Origin: Streptomyces parvulus | GTDB taxonomy: Bacteria; Actinomycetota; Actinomycetes; Streptomycetales; Streptomycetaceae | Assembly: GCF_014648855.1 (NCBI RefSeq) | Contig: NZ_BMRX01000026.1 | Span: 1-43,205, forward strand | DNA length: 43,205 bases | Direction: 5' to 3' | Shown: positions 36,902 to 43,205 of the stretch, one piece after another | Numbering within the stretch: the first letter of the stretch is position 1 | How the letters are laid out: every line of letters begins with the position of its first letter | The notes under the pieces: generated by a model | Told to the model about the DNA's origin: nothing | Databases searched by the model: none | The model's input: the letters and a program-made list of their open reading frames with translations, nothing else | Program-made: the position numbers and the translations under genes

Positions 36902-39151
36902 TTATGGGTAGCCGACGAGGTTGGCCACGTTCGTCGAGGAGTTGGAGGGGCCGCCACGGTCGTTGATGATGTGGCGGATGGTGCCGGTGCCACCCAGGGA
37001 GACCGTCACCATGTTCCGGAAACGCACCTCCGGCTTGGTCGGGACCTCGAAGGCGTGCTCGGCGGCGACGCCCGGGTTGACGTTGAAGAAGCAGTAGCTG
37101 CCCAGGCCGTAGGCCTGATGGGTGGTGACGGAGTCGGCGACCTTGTAGGCGGCGTAGCCCTGGGTGGTGCCGTTCATCCAGGAGGCCTGGCTGGGCGGGT
37201 CGTACGGCATCTCGTTCTGGTAGAAGTACGTCCGCCCGCCGTTGCCGTTCCAGATGGTCTGGTGCTTCTGGTAGTGCTCGACGAAGAGGCCGTACATGGT
37301 GACATCGTCGCCGTTGACGACGAGTCCGGTGTCCGCGGTGTTCGTGTTCCAGCCGATGCCGCTGCCGTGGTCGCCGCGCCAGATCCACATGTGGTCGCCG
37401 ATCACGTCGTCGCTGTTGACGACGAGGCTGGTGGTCGCCTTGCCCACGGCGGCTCCGCCGACGCGGAAGTACACGTCGTGCAGTGAGGTGGGGTTGGCCG
37501 CGTGGTCGGTGGAGGCCCCGCTCGGGCCGATCTCCACCAGGGTGCGCGAGTTAGTGGTCCCGGCGTCGAAGAGGACACCGGCGATCTTCACACCGTCGAC
37601 GTCGGCGACGGTCATGGCGGTGACGCCGTTGTCCGGGACGAACGTGGCGAGTCCGAGGCCGAGGACCACCGTGTCGGGCCGGGTCACGCGCAGCGTCTGG
37701 TCGAGGTGGTAGACGCCGGGTGTGACCAGCAGGTCCTTCCCCTCGGCCAGGGCCGCGTTGATCTGGGCAGCGGTGGCGCCGGGCTTGACGACGTGGAACC
37801 GGTCGATGCCGAGTGAGGTGCCCGTCGCGATGCCGCCGGCCCAGGTCGTGGCCGTGGAGTTGGCGCGCACGGCGGGTACGAATACCCGGTAGGCGCCCGC
37901 GGCGTCCACGTAGAGGAAGGGCTTCTCTCGCACGGTGGGTGTCTGGCCGATCGTGGTGTGGGGAGGGTTGGGGAAGGTGTTGCCGGGCACGCCCTGGCTG
38001 CCGACGAAGACCATGTTCCAGTTGGAGCCGGTCCAGCTGCCCAGCTGTGAGTTGCGGGTGAGCCACTGCTGCTGGGTGCCGGAGCGGACCTGGCCGTCGA
38101 TCCTGCTGTCGGCCATGAAGCCGCCGCTGGACCAGCCGCCGTCGCTGAGCTCCAGGTTGCCGCGGACGTGCATGCGGCGGTAGGCGGAGGCTTGCGAGAC
38201 CGCCCATCGGTCGGTACCGCCGCTCGGGTTCACCGACAGGTTCTCGGCGCCCCGCCAGAAGTTGTGGGTGGCGTTCTGGGGCGGGAACCAGTCGGCTTCC
38301 ACGTGCACGGCGCCGTTGATCGTCACCGAGTCCGGCGACTGCCCGAGGCCCAGGACCTGGGTGTAGAAGCCGACGTTGACGTCGGCGTTGTAGGTGCCGG
38401 GCTTGAACAGGACGGCGTAGCGCTGGGAGCCGAACTGGTTCGTCTCCTGTTGCCGGAAAACGGAATCGAGACGGCTCTGGATCGTGTCGGACGACATGGA
38501 CGGGTCGAAGACGAGTACGTTGGGGCCGAGGTCGACGTCGCCCGGCGCGGTGCCCACGGGCGCCACCCGGAAGCGCTGGGCATCGGTCCCGTTGCAGGTG
38601 TACTGCACCAGTTGCACGCTGTCGGCCGTCGACGCGGCCGGCACGTCAAGGCACTTGCCGCTGTTGCGGTTGACCAGGTGGTAGGCGCCTCCGTCTTCCT
38701 CGACAGCCTGCCACTGCTGGTTGGCGCCGCCGCCGTAGGCCCACAGGTGCACCGGCGCGTTGTCGGCGACGGACACATCGCTGACATCGACGACCTGCTC
38801 CGCGTCGTTGCGGTTGTCGATGCGCACGTAGCCGTCGCCGGTAGGGGTGAAGCGCCACTGCTGGGCGGTGGATCCGTTGCAGGAGTACTGCTGCACGGCG
38901 GTGCCGTTGGCCGTGCCGGCCGCGCGGGCGTCGAGGCACTTGCTGCTGCCGTCGTTCACCACCGTCGACCAGCCAGGTGGCAGGGCGGCCGCGGCCGGGT
39001 GGCCGTCGGTGGCCGCCTGGGCCGGCTGGAGGGCGGTGAGGACCGAGACCAGGGTCGCGACGGCGGCCAGGGCGGCGGTCCACGCAGGGCGGGGACGGCC
39101 CGGGGCGGCGCCGAGACCGCCGCCCCGGGCAGGTCGGGCGTATGGGGGCAT
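36902..39151 (-). CDS. Secreted ricin-lectin/beta-helix protein, probable polysaccharide-degrading enzyme
   Basis: A 749-residue secreted protein. The ATG follows GGAGGAGCAGAC. A long signal peptide of about 46 residues ends ALQPAQAATDG. Residues about 58-195 are a ricin-type beta-trefoil with QxW repeats (TAQQWRF, NQQWQA, DAQRFRV) and SGKCLDVPAAS. Residues about 205-749 have the shape of a pectate-lyase-like beta-helix: LFKPGTYNADVNVGFYTQVL, then LLVTPGVYHLDQTLRVTRPD and repeated Asp/Asn-rich turns (VVNSDDVIGDHMWIWRGDH, NTNTADTGLVVNGDDVTMYG). This resembles glycoside hydrolases of the GH55 or GH87 type, but I cannot fix the family or catalytic residues. It is 55 bases downstream of a chitinase in the same direction. 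Confidence 0.78.
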   Translation of the reverse strand: MPPYARPARGGGLGAAPGRPRPAWTAALAAVATLVSVLTALQPAQAATDGHPAAAALPPGWSTVVNDGSSKCLDARAAGTANGTAVQQYSCNGSTAQQWRFTPTGDGYVRIDNRNDAEQVVDVSDVSVADNAPVHLWAYGGGANQQWQAVEEDGGAYHLVNRNSGKCLDVPAASTADSVQLVQYTCNGTDAQRFRVAPVGTAPGDVDLGPNVLVFDPSMSSDTIQSRLDSVFRQQETNQFGSQRYAVLFKPGTYNADVNVGFYTQVLGLGQSPDSVTINGAVHVEADWFPPQNATHNFWRGAENLSVNPSGGTDRWAVSQASAYRRMHVRGNLELSDGGWSSGGFMADSRIDGQVRSGTQQQWLTRNSQLGSWTGSNWNMVFVGSQGVPGNTFPNPPHTTIGQTPTVREKPFLYVDAAGAYRVFVPAVRANSTATTWAGGIATGTSLGIDRFHVVKPGATAAQINAALAEGKDLLVTPGVYHLDQTLRVTRPDTVVLGLGLATFVPDNGVTAMTVADVDGVKIAGVLFDAGTTNSRTLVEIGPSGASTDHAANPTSLHDVYFRVGGAAVGKATTSLVVNSDDVIGDHMWIWRGDHGSGIGWNTNTADTGLVVNGDDVTMYGLFVEHYQKHQTIWNGNGGRTYFYQNEMPYDPPSQASWMNGTTQGYAAYKVADSVTTHQAYGLGSYCFFNVNPGVAAEHAFEVPTKPEVRFRNMVTVSLGGTGTIRHIINDRGGPSNSSTNVANLVGYP

Positions 39152-39206
39152 GTCTGCTCCTCCTGCCGCCGAAGCGGCCAGAGTGGAAAGTGAGGAAGCG
39201 CTGCGG

Positions 39207-40598
39207 TCAGCCGTTGTACTGCGCGAAGACGCGCGTGAAGTCCCAGGGCTGCTGGGAGACGCCCGAGCAGGTGTCGGCTCCGCCGCCGGTGCAGGGCCGG
39301 TCGCGGTTGACCGACCAGAAGGTCAGGCGCGCCAGGTGCCGCTGCTGCGCGTAGGCGAGGATGGTGCGGAAGTCGGCGACGGTCACGGTCTCGTCGTTGT
39401 CGGTGATGCCGTTCATCGAGGAGATACCGGTGTGCCGGTAGGCCTGGTCGTCCGTGTAGCCGTAGGCGTTCTTCACCGCGGTCTTGAGGCCTTCGGCGGC
39501 GCGGACGGTGAGCTGGCCCATGTTCTGGCCCGCCGCGCCGAAGTTGAACGGCATGATCGTCCAGCTGTCGACGGTCAGGCCCGACGCCGCTGCCCTGCCG
39601 ATGAGGCTGCTGTCGGGGCCGTTCTGACCGGTGCCGAAGGTGACGTACACCTTGATGCCGGGGTTGTTGGCCTTGACGGTCTTGAGCGCGTCGACCGTGC
39701 GCTGCTGCACGGTGGGGCTGTCGTAGGCCGCGGCCTCGATGTCGATGTCGATCGCCTTGAGCCCGTAGGCGTTGATCACCTTCTGGTAGGCGGCGGCCAG
39801 TTCACCCGCGCTGCCGCAGGAGCTTTCCAGTTTGTTGCCGCTCCAGCCGCCGAAGGACGGGATGACGTCGCCTCCGGCTGCGCGGACGGTGTTGACGGTC
39901 TGCTGGTCGACGCCTCCGGTCAGCGGGCGGCCGCCGTCCCACTGGGGATTGCAGTAGCCGTTGCTGAGGACGAACGCGAGCGTGAACCACTTGACCCCGG
40001 TCGCGTTCATCACGGTGGTGGGGTTCGGCGGGCTGCCCCAGCCGTTGTAGAGGTAGGGGGCGACCGCCATCGCTCCCGGTCCGGGTGTCGGCGGCTCACC
40101 GTCCGCGGCCGGGGCCGTCCACTTCTGGTTGGCGGACCCGGTGCACGTCCAGATCTGCAGAGGGGTGCCGTTGGCGGAGCTGTTTCCGGTCGCGTCGAGG
40201 CACTTGTCCGCCTGGGGATTGACGATGTCCCGGGCCGCGGTGACGGTCCACCGCTGCGCGGCGGTGCCGTTGCAGTCCCACAGTTGGGTGCGGGTGCCGT
40301 TGGCGACGCCGCCCGACGCGACATCCAGACATTTGCCCAGCGCACGGATGGTGCCGTCGGAGCCTACGCTCCACTGCTGAGCGGCGCTGTCGTTGCAGGT
40401 GTAGAGCTGTACGGCCGTGCCGTTGGCCGTTTCGGCGCCGGCCACGTCGACGCAGGTGCCGCCGATGCCGGTGATCCGGCCAGTGGCCTGGGCGGCGGCG
40501 CTCGCGGGGGCGGCGCTCAGTCCCGCGAGCAGGGCGGCGGCCGCTACGGCACAGGCCGTGCCATGAGAGGCCGGTCGGCGAAGAGAAGGTATGCCCAT
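39207..40598 (-). CDS. Secreted GH18 chitinase with ricin-type lectin domain
   Basis: A 463-residue secreted enzyme. The signal peptide spans about 1-34 (ACAVAAAALLAGLSAAPASA). A ricin beta-trefoil at about 38-163 has three QxW repeats (AAQQWSV, AAQRWTV, ANQKWTA). The catalytic barrel (about 176-463) has the GH18 motif in the order Asp284-x-Asp286-x-Glu288 (AIDIDIEA), with Glu288 as proton donor, and WTIMPFNFG as substrate strand. It is of the short bacterial type without an insertion domain. The ricin domain probably targets it to polysaccharide. It precedes a second ricin-domain enzyme, so the two may form an operon. Confidence 0.88.
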   Translation of the reverse strand: MGIPSLRRPASHGTACAVAAAALLAGLSAAPASAAAQATGRITGIGGTCVDVAGAETANGTAVQLYTCNDSAAQQWSVGSDGTIRALGKCLDVASGGVANGTRTQLWDCNGTAAQRWTVTAARDIVNPQADKCLDATGNSSANGTPLQIWTCTGSANQKWTAPAADGEPPTPGPGAMAVAPYLYNGWGSPPNPTTVMNATGVKWFTLAFVLSNGYCNPQWDGGRPLTGGVDQQTVNTVRAAGGDVIPSFGGWSGNKLESSCGSAGELAAAYQKVINAYGLKAIDIDIEAAAYDSPTVQQRTVDALKTVKANNPGIKVYVTFGTGQNGPDSSLIGRAAASGLTVDSWTIMPFNFGAAGQNMGQLTVRAAEGLKTAVKNAYGYTDDQAYRHTGISSMNGITDNDETVTVADFRTILAYAQQRHLARLTFWSVNRDRPCTGGGADTCSGVSQQPWDFTRVFAQYNG

Positions 40599-40920
40599 GA
40601 GTGCTGTCCTGTTCTGCTGCGCGCATCCGACCAGGCTCCGGCTTGGGACGTGGGCGCCGAGCTATGGCGAGTCCATGACATTCATGAAGCCGTGAGGGTG
40701 GCGCGCAATGCTGGTGGGGGAGACAGACAGTAAACCTTACTAACTTCAATGCATGATTTAAGAAGTGAGACTAGTGGCCTGTCAAGTACCTGACACGGCT
40801 GAGTCGTTGAGCCCGGATTCCGGAACGTGTCATCCGCCGCCGCACCTGACGGCGTTGTCAGGGGTGGAGAGGCGCCCTCCACCCCACCCCGTTTGAACGA
40901 TTCCCAAGGAGTCCCGCACC
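40599..40920. other. Divergent region between chitinase and small secreted protein
   Basis: No gene here. On the minus strand there is a -35 TTGACA (40780-40785), an 18-bp spacer and a -10 TTAAAT (40756-40761), a good leftward promoter for the chitinase. On the plus side a GC-rich hairpin lies at 40861-40885. I see no convincing DasR site. Confidence 0.6.
40861..40885 (+). promoter_or_regulatory. Hairpin in the leader of the small secreted protein gene
   Basis: GGGGTGGAG (40861-40869) pairs with CTCCACCCC (40877-40885), a perfect 9-bp stem with a 7-base loop containing GGCGCC. It lies 35 bases upstream of the ATG. It could be a terminator for leftward or antisense transcription or a 5' leader structure. 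Confidence 0.4.
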
Positions 40921-41490
40921 ATGACACGCAGCAGAAGCAGAAGGTACGTTGGCGCTCTCGTCTGCGCCATCACCCTGGCCGGAGCTCCCGCGGCGGCTCA
41001 GGCCGCCGAACCGGAGCGGCCGTCCACGACGGCACGATTGCAGGACCGGTCCGTGGAGAAGAGCCGGGCCGCGGCAGCGTCGGAGCGGGTAGTGACCCCC
41101 GGTGAGCGGGTTCGGGCCGGAGCGGGCGTCGAGCTGTGGCTCACCGAGGAGGGCAAGCACTGGTCGACACCGGAGGTGGAGCACCAGTTCCGCAGCGTGG
41201 TCGACGGCAACATCGATCTGCACACTCCCAGCATCGGAATGACGGCGGAGACGGTGGGCGACCGCTACTTCCTCTCCGGCATCCATGTGACCGGGCACCC
41301 CTCGGTCCGAGTCGTCGTCCGCACCAGTGACGGCGAGGTCACAGCCTCCGTCGTGCGGTTGCCCGGCAGACCCGGTTGGGGTGTCTGGTACACCGACGTC
41401 GCGCTCCACGAGAACCTCACCATCGACCGCGTCACCCTTCAGCACGAGAGCGGGAGGGAGATCGCCTCCCTGACCCCCTCCCGTCCGTAG
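40921..41490 (+). CDS. Secreted protein with a domain shared with the sigma-linked membrane protein
   Basis: A 189-residue protein with a Sec signal peptide (basic SRSRRY, hydrophobic core, AQA-AE cleavage near 29) and no membrane anchor. Residues about 57-189 form a domain I do not recognise. The same domain recurs in the gene at 42145: VVTPGERVRAG versus VVAPGERVRTG, ELWLTEEGKHWSTP versus ELWLTEKGLHRSTP, GMTAETVGDRYFLSG versus GMTADTVGDRYFLSG, and RLPGRPGWGVWY versus RLPGTPGWGAWY. AAGGAG lies upstream of the ATG. It has its own terminator and is 131 bases before the sigma factor, so it is a separate unit in the same locus. Confidence 0.8.
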   Translation: MTRSRSRRYVGALVCAITLAGAPAAAQAAEPERPSTTARLQDRSVEKSRAAAASERVVTPGERVRAGAGVELWLTEEGKHWSTPEVEHQFRSVVDGNIDLHTPSIGMTAETVGDRYFLSGIHVTGHPSVRVVVRTSDGEVTASVVRLPGRPGWGVWYTDVALHENLTIDRVTLQHESGREIASLTPSRP

Positions 41491-41520
41491 CCGCACAGGC
41501 GACCGCAGGGGACGGCCGTA

Positions 41521-41555
41521 GGGGCGAGGAGCGGCTCTGTTCCGTTTCTCGCCCC
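41521..41555 (+). terminator. Terminator after the small secreted protein gene
   Basis: GGGGCGAG (41521-41528) pairs with CTCGCCCC (41548-41555), and the stem continues inward to CGG/CCG with two G-U pairs, leaving a 7-base loop CTCTGTT. Confidence 0.6.
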
Positions 41556-41620
41556 GAAGCCGCCCCGCCGGTGCGTCTCCCCGTCATCTCCCACGCCCCC
41601 GACTTCCGAGGAACCGCGTC

Positions 41621-42145
41621 GTGACGCACGAGAGCCACGCCGACTTCGCCGATTTCGCCGCCGTGGCCTGGCCCCGCCTGGTGCGCACGGCTCACCTGCT
41701 CACCGGTGACTTCCACGAGGCCGAGGACCCCGTCCAGACCACGTTGGCCAAGATGTACGCGCGGTGGGGGAAGATCCCACGCGACGAGGTCGACGTGTAC
41801 ATACGGCGGGCCCTGATCAACAACAACATCAGCCGGGTACGCAAGAAGCGCATAGCCCACCTCCTGATGCCCTTCCTCCCCGAGTCGGTGCACCGGTCGC
41901 ACACCGGCGACGCCGAGGCCGTCGAACGCAGTGCCGTCGTCGTCCAGGCCTTGTCGGTCCTGTCCGCCCGCCAGCGGGCCGTCATGGTGCTGCGCTATTG
42001 GGAGGACCTGACCGAGCAAGAGATCGCCGAGGTCCTGAACTGCTCCGTGGGCACGGTGAAGACGCACGCCCGCCGCGGACTGACGGTCCTGCGCGCCCAC
42101 CCCCTGCTCACCCTCCACCCATCCGAACAGGAAGCGAGGCGCTGA
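41621..42145 (+). CDS. SigE-family ECF RNA polymerase sigma factor
   Basis: A 174-residue sigma factor. Region 2 reads DFAAVAWPRLVRTAHLLTGD, then DPVQTTLAKMYARWGKI (the usual AEDLVQTTL has Pro for Leu); region 4 reads VLSARQRAVMVLRYWEDLTE and IAEVLNCSVGTVKTHARRGL. This is the SigE-family type of actinobacterial sigma factor. The GTG at 41621 is used, with weak ribosome binding sequence. The stop overlaps the next gene by one base, and that gene encodes a single-pass membrane protein, the normal place for an anti-sigma factor. Confidence 0.87.
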   Translation: MTHESHADFADFAAVAWPRLVRTAHLLTGDFHEAEDPVQTTLAKMYARWGKIPRDEVDVYIRRALINNNISRVRKKRIAHLLMPFLPESVHRSHTGDAEAVERSAVVVQALSVLSARQRAVMVLRYWEDLTEQEIAEVLNCSVGTVKTHARRGLTVLRAHPLLTLHPSEQEARR

Positions 42146-42840
42146 TGTCCCGGACCTCCCCGCAGCACCGGCGCGAGGCCGAGCGGCTGCACGACGTCCT
42201 GGCCGTGGCGGCCGACACCCTCAAGCCCTCACCGGTACCGCTGGCCGCGATCGTGCGGGTGGGCCGTGCCCGGCGGCGTCGCCGTACGGTTGGGCTGGTC
42301 ATCGGCTGCGGCCTGCTGCTGGCACCACCGGCCGTCGCCGGATTCGGCGTCGCCCTCCCGGACCACGCTCCTCCTGCGCCGGGCCAAGCGGCGACGCGGC
42401 CCACTCCACCCGACACGTTCGACCCGGTCGTGTTCCGAGTGGTGGCGCCGGGTGAACGTGTACGGACCGGCACGGGCCCCGAGTTGTGGCTGACCGAGAA
42501 AGGCCTGCACCGGTCCACGCCCGGGACGCCGGACCAGTACCAGGCAGTGGGCGACCGTGCCCGCGAACACCCGCGGCCCACCGTGGGGATGACCGCGGAC
42601 ACCGTGGGCGACCGCTACTTCCTCTCGGGGCTCTACACCGGCGATCTCCGAGCCGGCCGCGTCATCGTCGAGAGTGCCGGTGGTCCCCTCACCGCCACAG
42701 TGGTGCGGCTGCCCGGCACGCCCGGCTGGGGTGCCTGGTACGCCGAACTCCCCCTGCGCGGCAGCCTGGCCGTCCACCGCGTCACCCTCTACGACGAACG
42801 CGGGAGGGAGGTCACCTCCTTGCGGCCGGCCTCGCCGTGA
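42145..42840 (+). CDS. Membrane-anchored sigma partner with unnamed extracytoplasmic domain
   Basis: A 231-residue protein. Residues 1-47 are cytoplasmic and basic (RRRRR at about 43-47), one membrane segment (TVGLVIGCGLLLAPPAVAG) follows at about 48-66, then a proline-rich linker and the domain at about 97-231 that is shared with the secreted protein at 40921. The short N-terminus would be the part that contacts the sigma factor; no zinc anti-sigma motif is visible. The TGATG overlap with the sigma gene shows tight coupling. I infer a membrane sensor or anti-sigma factor whose outer domain has a free, secreted copy. Confidence 0.78.
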   Translation: MSRTSPQHRREAERLHDVLAVAADTLKPSPVPLAAIVRVGRARRRRRTVGLVIGCGLLLAPPAVAGFGVALPDHAPPAPGQAATRPTPPDTFDPVVFRVVAPGERVRTGTGPELWLTEKGLHRSTPGTPDQYQAVGDRAREHPRPTVGMTADTVGDRYFLSGLYTGDLRAGRVIVESAGGPLTATVVRLPGTPGWGAWYAELPLRGSLAVHRVTLYDERGREVTSLRPASP

Positions 42841-42902
42841 TCCGGCGCTCCTCGGGCTTCCCGTCCTTGCCCAAGGGGGCGGGCCGCGGCCGATGACGGC
42901 TC

Positions 42903-43205
42903 CTACATGGCGCGCAGGCCGCGGTCGGTGAAGTCGATGAGCCATTCGAAGCTCGTGTCGACGTCGGTGTTCCAGTTGAAGCCGCCCGCGGCCTCCAGGG
43001 TGGCGAAACCGTGGCAGGTGCTCCGGACCATCCGCAAGGCGTGGTCCATGCCCGCTTCGTCGATCTCGTAGCCGCGCAGAACGGCCCGGAGAGCGTCGAA
43101 AAGCCGTGTGGTGGCGAGCGTCATCGGATCCTCCGGGCCGGTGGGCTCCACACCGGTCGTCGCGGCGTAGCGGCCCGGGTGCGCGATCACCAGGCCGCGG
43201 AAGGC
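42903..43205 (-). CDS. TetR-family regulator, C-terminal part (partial at window edge)
   Basis: The frame runs from the right edge (AFRGLVIAHPGRYAATTG) to a stop at 42903. The segment MVRSTCHGFATLEAAGGFNW is typical of the C-terminal WHG domain of TetR regulators. The DNA-binding N-terminus lies beyond the window. It converges with the sigma-partner gene, leaving a short gap without an obvious terminator. Confidence 0.75.
   Translation of the reverse strand, partial: AFRGLVIAHPGRYAATTGVEPTGPEDPMTLATTRLFDALRAVLRGYEIDEAGMDHALRMVRSTCHGFATLEAAGGFNWNTDVDTSFEWLIDFTDRGLRAM

Noticed and set aside
40740..40800. DasR-type site for chitinase control
   Set aside because: The sequence CACTAGTCTCACT shares only a few bases with the known DasR palindrome.
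1..43205. CRISPR arrays, tRNA or rRNA genes, insertion sequences, attachment sites
   Set aside because: No regularly spaced repeats, cloverleaf-like sequences, transposase or integrase motifs were seen on either strand.

Overview
The window is high-GC actinobacterial DNA, almost certainly Streptomyces or a close relative. The evidence is the codon bias, leaderless genes with TAnnnT boxes 6-7 bases from the start codon, and the gene families present (SpoIIE-GAF phosphatase, DUF3152, CU044_5270, SigE-type sigma factor, ricin-tailed chitinase, CGNR regulator). I see no tRNA, rRNA, CRISPR array, insertion sequence or phage gene. It reads as an accessory chromosomal region made of small, individually regulated transcription units.

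Layout. 0-2 kb: start of a leftward gene (possibly VOC family) under a strong promoter with two operators, a DJ-1/PfpI amidotransferase, a YbhB/Raf-inhibitor-like protein and a 58-residue small gene. 2.1-6.6 kb: tight four-gene operon (membrane protein, DedA, PEP-utilising/PPDK-like phosphotransferase, membrane protein). 6.9-10.7 kb: GAF-PP2C-HATPase signalling protein and an FAD disulfide oxidoreductase. 10.7-18.4 kb, leftward: cupin, enoyl-CoA hydratase, TetR, MFS exporter, the CE1759/CE1758 flavin reductase-monooxygenase pair with a small upstream gene, WrbA, a MarR relic and a SnoaL-like protein. 18.4-22.7 kb: TetR, a DUF3152 metzincin-like protein and a three-gene ABC transporter unit. 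22.8-25 kb: methyltransferase and a split RibD-like reductase/deaminase pair. 25-29.4 kb: secreted subtilase divergent from a TrmB/LuxR-type regulator, followed by gene relics. 29.6-35 kb: SnoaL/LEH-like protein, SDR, alpha/beta hydrolase, CGNR regulator, OsmC and a second MFS exporter. 35.1-36.8 kb: ECF sigma factor with a CU044_5270 partner. 36.9-40.6 kb: two ricin-domain secreted polysaccharide enzymes. 40.9-42.8 kb: SigE-type sigma factor flanked by two proteins sharing one unnamed extracytoplasmic domain. The right edge holds a TetR C-terminus.

How it works together. Much of 10-35 kb looks like a set of redox, electrophile and drug-detoxification units (quinone reductase, flavin monooxygenase, SDR, OsmC, cupin, exporters), each with its own operator. 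Two recurring DNA motifs tie distant units together. One is a 19-bp palindrome TCACC-N9-GGTGA, found at the left-edge gene (twice), before the small gene at 1800, and on the promoter of the CGNR regulator gene itself. The other is a CTTG-N6-CAAG motif found in front of at least four, and perhaps seven, genes, with no intact MarR or HxlR regulator in the window. The most novel-looking units are the DedA/PPDK-like operon and the SigE-type sigma factor with its duplicated domain.
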